From positions 3,032,165 to 3,096,164 of the forward strand of contig CAJFCJ010000005.1 of assembly GCA_904063045.1 (NCBI GenBank): a DNA stretch of 64,000 bases, in the 5' to 3' direction. Under the pieces are notes generated by a model, which saw only the letters and a list, made by a program, of their open reading frames with translations, made no database searches and was not told where the DNA came from. Below are positions 59,740 to 64,000 of this stretch, in pieces (position 1 is the first letter of the stretch; the number at the start of each line of letters is the position of its first letter). A program made the position numbers and the translations under genes. The stretch is from Dimorphilus gyrociliatus (taxonomy: Eukaryota; Annelida; Polychaeta; Dinophilidae).

Positions 59740-60210
59740 ATGGCATCTGCTTCAGGATTAGCTGCCTTTGTTGGCAAAGTCGGCAAAAGAAGAGACATAT
59801 GGAAGGCAGTTCAAATTTCAGTCACTAAAATGACTTTCAATGACTACCTCAAAATGGTAAGTGTAACCGTACATGTGAGCGACAATAACCGGTTGAAAAT
59901 TAAAAACGTGTTTCAATAACAGTATTTCAACAAGCCTGAAACATACTGGGCTGCAGATCCAGATAAAAAAGTTAAAGAAGGAGATATAGTACTTATTAGA
60001 GAGTTGGAGGAACCACAGTCAGACGTTGTTCAACATTATGTTCATGACATTGTCTTCGAATCGGGAAATATCATCGATCCTATAACTGGGAGGAAATGCA
60101 GAGGGACAAAATTTGTTGATGAGAGATTTAGAAATTTTCCAAAATTTGAATTAAAAAATACTTTTGCAGAGGAGGAAATATCACCAATTCCTCCTTATGT
60201 CAAAAAATAG
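59740..60210 (+). CDS. MRPS17: Mitochondrial small ribosomal subunit protein uS17m
   Basis: Joined exons 59740-59856 and 59923-60210 (134 aa; human 130). This is a structural protein of the mitochondrial 28S subunit with an S17-type OB fold. Family landmarks are FVGKVGK near the N-terminus, YFNKPETYWAADP across the exon junction, EGDIVLIREL, VHDIVFESGNIIDPITGRKC and a divergent charged C-terminus. The ATG at 59740 is chosen over the preceding TTG. An AATAAA lies at 60294-60299. Divergent from UPF1 and followed on the same strand by MCCC1. Confidence 0.94.
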
Positions 60211-60545
60211 TTAATACATTGTAAATATTAGTTTTAAATGCAAAGATTTTTACTGCAATTGTAATTTAATTTGTCTTTTAAGTTTTCTGCAGCAATAAAT
60301 TAGTTTTTTGTTACTTAATGCCGTTAAATATCACTTTGATTGTTTTTTATTTTATAATAACAAAAAAGTTTATTATACTTTTCGAAAAAAATGACATAAG
60401 GAAAGGCTTTTAAGTGATCTCAGAGTATTTTATTCTGAGATTAAATTAATCTTCATTATTTCCAATAAATAGAAATCAGATTATAGATTGATAATAACTC
60501 TATGGATACTGTATTCTAATAGGAGTGGTATTCTGCTTTAATAAA
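60211..60545. other. Spacer between MRPS17 and MCCC1
   Basis: 335 bp with the MRPS17 poly(A) hexamer (60294-60299) and presumably the MCCC1 promoter. No exon seen. Confidence 0.6.
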
Positions 60546-63476
60546 ATGGCGACAATCTTGAAGGTTTTTGAACTAGGCCGGCAATCAAAATGCATAAGGT
60601 ATGTCACTTTTCACTTTGTACATATCGCGAGTGGAAAATGAAAATGCTAAAGATTTAAATAAGCTTCTACTGCATAAATTACATATTTGGAGAAGAAAAT
60701 ATAATCGTGAGCGATAATATATAACTATGTTATCTATGAATAGAACTGAATTTATTTAAATCACTTCTAATAGTAACGTCTTCGACAGATTGCAATCCTT
60801 AGGAAATATTCATATGAGATACTGTAGTAAAAGTAAGATTAAATAATACATTGATTTGGTTTTAGCAATGTAGTATTTGTTATATTATGTTCAGGTTATC
60901 AGAATATCTCTACGCTGTTAATTGCAAATAGAGGAGAGATAGCATGCCGGGTAATGAGAACTGCAAAAAAAATGGGTATAAAAACTGTGGCCCTGTTTAG
61001 TGAACCCGATCGAAACTCAATGCATGTGGCAATGGTAAATATTCAAAATACCCATATTTACTATTATCGTACACAGTGTAGTTTTTAGGCAGATGAAGCT
61101 TATCACATTGGGCCAGCAGCCTCGCAAGAAAGCTATTTAAGACAAGATAAAATAATCAATATAGCCAAAAAAACAGGAGCTCAAGTGAGATTTGAAAAGT
61201 CTTTTTTAATATTTTGGTGTTAAATAATTTTGGATTTTCTCTTTCATTAGGCAATTCATCCAGGTTATGGATTTTTGTCGGAAAATTATGAATTTGCTGA
61301 TTTATGTAAATCAGAAGGTATCACTTTTATTGGACCTCCATCTTCCGCCATTAAAGATATGGGAATCAAGAGGTTTGAAATGTCTTTTACTGAAATACAT
61401 AATCTTCTTATTAATTAAGAATGTTTTGATTTATAGTACATCGAAACATATTATGTCGGCTGCTGGTGTACCAATTATAGAAGGTTATCATGGCGAAGAT
61501 CAAAGTGACCAAAGGCTTAGAGAAGAAGCAGAAAGAATAGGCTTTCCTATAATGATAAAAGCGGTTAGAGGTGGAGGTGGAAAGGTAATAGAAATTTGTA
61601 CTTTGTTTTATATATAATATCTTAGTAATGTTATTTTACAAAAGGGTATGAGAATTTCTAATACTGCTGAAGAATTTCAAGAACAATTAGACTCTGCTAG
61701 AAGCGAAGCTATGAAATCTTTTGGTGATGACGTTATGCTAGTAGAAAAGTTTGTTAATACACCAAGACACGTCGAAGTACAAATATTCGGTGATCATCAT
61801 GGAAATTATGTTTACCTATTCGAAAGAGATTGTAGTGTACAGCGTCGGCATCAGAAGGTGATTGAAGAAGCACCTGCTCCAGGTTTAACGTCCGAAACTC
61901 GACAGGCTATTGGCGAAGCCGCTATCCGAGCTGCTAGAGCAGTTAACTATGTTGGTGCTGGCACTGTTGAATTTATTATGGATGAAGAACAAAATTTTTA
62001 TTTTATGGAAATGAACACAAGACTTCAAGTTGAACATCCTGTTAGCGAAATGATTACAGATACCGACTTGGTAGAGTGGCAAATTAAAGTGGCTAGTGGT
62101 CAAGTGCTACCGAAAAAACAGTCTGATCTAAAGATAAATGGACATTCCTTTGAGGCTAGAATCTATGCAGAAGATCCGGATAACAATTTTATGCCTGGAG
62201 CAGGTCCTCTTCACTTTTTGGAAACACCCAAACCCGATGAGTTTACACGTGTGGAAACAGGTGTTAGACAAAATGACGAAGTGTCTGTACATTACGATCC
62301 AATGATTGCCAAACTTGTTGTATGGTCTCATGATAGAAAAAGTGCCTTGAGTAAATTAATATATTCCCTAAGACAATATAAGGTAATTGTTAAAAATTAT
62401 ATCTGCAATCTAATTTATAAATATTTCTTTATCTATATACATTTAACACACTTTATTTCAGATTGTTGGATTAGCAAACAACATTTCCTTCCTGGATAAT
62501 TTAGCTAGTCATCCAGAATTCCAAAATGCAAACGTCCATACAGGTGTTTAAAACGTTTATTATAATACACTGTAATAAATTAATATGTTGAATTTTTCCT
62601 TCTCTTGTCAGGATTTATTCCTCAATATTACGACAATCTATTTGTGAAAAAATCAGTCGATCCTAGCGTTATTTGCCAATCAGCTTTAGCATTGTTATTG
62701 AAAAGAATGAATGATGTTAAAAAAAGAGGTATTTTTTAAATGGTCAATAAAGATGCGTGATGAATAAACTATTTATTATTTTAGATGCTTTTACACCGTT
62801 TTCGGATTCTACTTTGAGAAGGGTAAATCACGATTTACGCAGAAAAGTTCTATTGAAGAAAGATGGTGCAGGTAGATTACTATTATTATAACTTTTTTAA
62901 AAGAGTAAAATATCTCTACTTTATTGTAGATTATGAAATATGTATTGTTCCAAGTGCTAAATCAAATGTGTATCAAGTGGAATACGAAAATTCGTCATTT
63001 GAAGTTGAAGTACTACCAGTTATTTCAAATGAAAATCGTTTGGATTTAAATTTTAACATTGATGGAGTGAAGTCAAAGGCAACAGCTGTCTTTTCACAAA
63101 ATACTATTAACTTATTTTCTCAAAATGGGTCCTTTGTATTTGATGTACCATTACCAAACTATACCAAGGGCTCATCTGCTGCTGGAGCTAGTTCCGATTC
63201 TGCTATAGCTCCAATGCCTGGAGTTGTTGACAAAGTACACGTTACCGAGGGTCAAGAAGTAAAAGAAGGTAAAGTATATTTCAACAATCTTTGTACCCGT
63301 TTTGCTATTGCAATTTAAACTTTGTTGTCAAAATAGGAGATAGGCTGTTGGTCATGATAGCTATGAAAATGGAATATGTTATTAAGAGCCCTAAAGATGG
63401 AGTGATTAAAAAAATATTCCATAAAAGCGGAGATACAACCAGTAAAGGAACCGTTCTTGTAACTTTTGAAAATTGA
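60546..63476 (+). CDS. MCCC1: Methylcrotonoyl-CoA carboxylase subunit alpha, mitochondrial
   Basis: Joined exons: 60546-60598, 60789-60832, 60895-61034, 61089-61184, 61251-61372, 61437-61584, 61645-62382, 62462-62543, 62612-62728, 62785-62871, 62930-63268, 63337-63476 (701 aa; human 725). It is the biotin-carrying subunit of the leucine-degradation enzyme that carboxylates 3-methylcrotonyl-CoA. The N-terminus is a likely mitochondrial presequence ([18 protein letters not shown]). The biotin carboxylase part starts [17 protein letters not shown] and contains the ATP-grasp loop RGGGGKGMRI (split by an intron), [10 protein letters not shown] and [11 protein letters not shown]. The C-terminal biotinyl domain has [12 protein letters not shown] and the biotin Lys in [17 protein letters not shown]1-specific blocks are [10 protein letters not shown] and [12 protein letters not shown]. 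Poly(A) hexamer at 63520-63525. The beta subunit is not in the window. Confidence 0.97.
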
Positions 63477-64000
63477 ACAACGCCATTGCAAACTTTCGTT
63501 ATACGTAATTTATCAATTAAATAAAAATTACCGATATGAGTTTGTCTCCGTTTGAAGATTTAATAAAAGAATGAGATCAGCACTGGAAAAAGTTTGGTAC
63601 TCTTGTCAACGAAATCTGAAATATAATAGCCAGCAAACATGTTATTAAACATTGTCTACATCAAATATTAGGTTATTTTCTTTGAAGTAGATATTAGTAC
63701 AATGCTTTGAAGTTATTCTGCTGCCTCTGAATTCCTTCACGTACATAAAAATTAACGTATGACTATAATTATCATAGTTAATTAAAGTTTGATATATATC
63801 AAACTCACTGTTCATGAAGATGTTAATCTGCAATATGAATCATTTTACTCTCTGAAGATGAATGAGTCAACAATCACCCATTTCGAAAACACACAAAGTA
63901 TACTTAATAAAAAATATCTTATTAAGCAAATATTGAAATTAAAAAATTGAATATGATTTTTGATTTCAAAATTAGAAGAAGTAAATTTCTAGACAAATAA
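63477..64000. other. 3' flank of MCCC1, no further gene recognised
   Basis: Contains the MCCC1 poly(A) hexamer (63520-63525). A minus-strand open frame at 63645-63833 is short, AT-rich and without family signal. The start of a neighbouring gene may lie beyond the window edge. Confidence 0.55.

Overview
The window is animal nuclear DNA: AT-rich, with protein genes split by short GT-AG introns (mostly about 50-250 nt) and very small gaps between genes. Gene content (GABA-B receptor, soluble guanylate cyclases, glutamate-receptor-like class C GPCRs, HERC2, UPF1, an EGF/VMO-I secreted protein) is metazoan. The compactness and gene set would suit a small-genome lophotrochozoan such as a compact-genome annelid, but the species cannot be fixed from the sequence. 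Most gene models were built by hand: splice junctions were accepted when the reading frame closed exactly and the joined protein followed a known family.

Layout. 1-6.8 kb is gene-poor and holds one intronless secreted PAN/EGF/VMO-I protein (minus). 6.8-15.0 kb holds two tandem plus-strand haem-binding guanylate cyclase beta-type genes. 15.1-26.3 kb is one minus-strand GABA-B2-like receptor gene. Its 6.3-kb third intron contains a complete plus-strand EF-hand/WD40 gene (19.6-25.5 kb), which in turn carries a complete minus-strand small gene in its own sixth intron (21.9-22.7 kb). 26.5-42.1 kb is a full-length HERC2 E3 ligase (minus, about 4,688 aa). 42.6-45.2 kb has two plus-strand membrane protein genes (an LRR-like single-pass protein and a four-pass protein). 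45.8-48.7 kb has CDIPT and AFG1L (minus). 49.2-55.3 kb has two tandem minus-strand class C GPCRs sharing a nearly identical 1,175-bp block. 56.2-59.5 kb is UPF1 (minus), divergent from MRPS17 (plus), followed by MCCC1 (plus).

How they relate. Most neighbours are functionally unrelated housekeeping genes packed together. Two sets look biologically coupled. The first is the cyclase pair, whose active-site residues look complementary, as if they form an obligate heterodimer in place of alpha1/beta1. The second is the two class C receptors, where the signalling half has been homogenised while the ligand-binding halves have diverged. The most unusual structural feature is the three-level nested gene arrangement.
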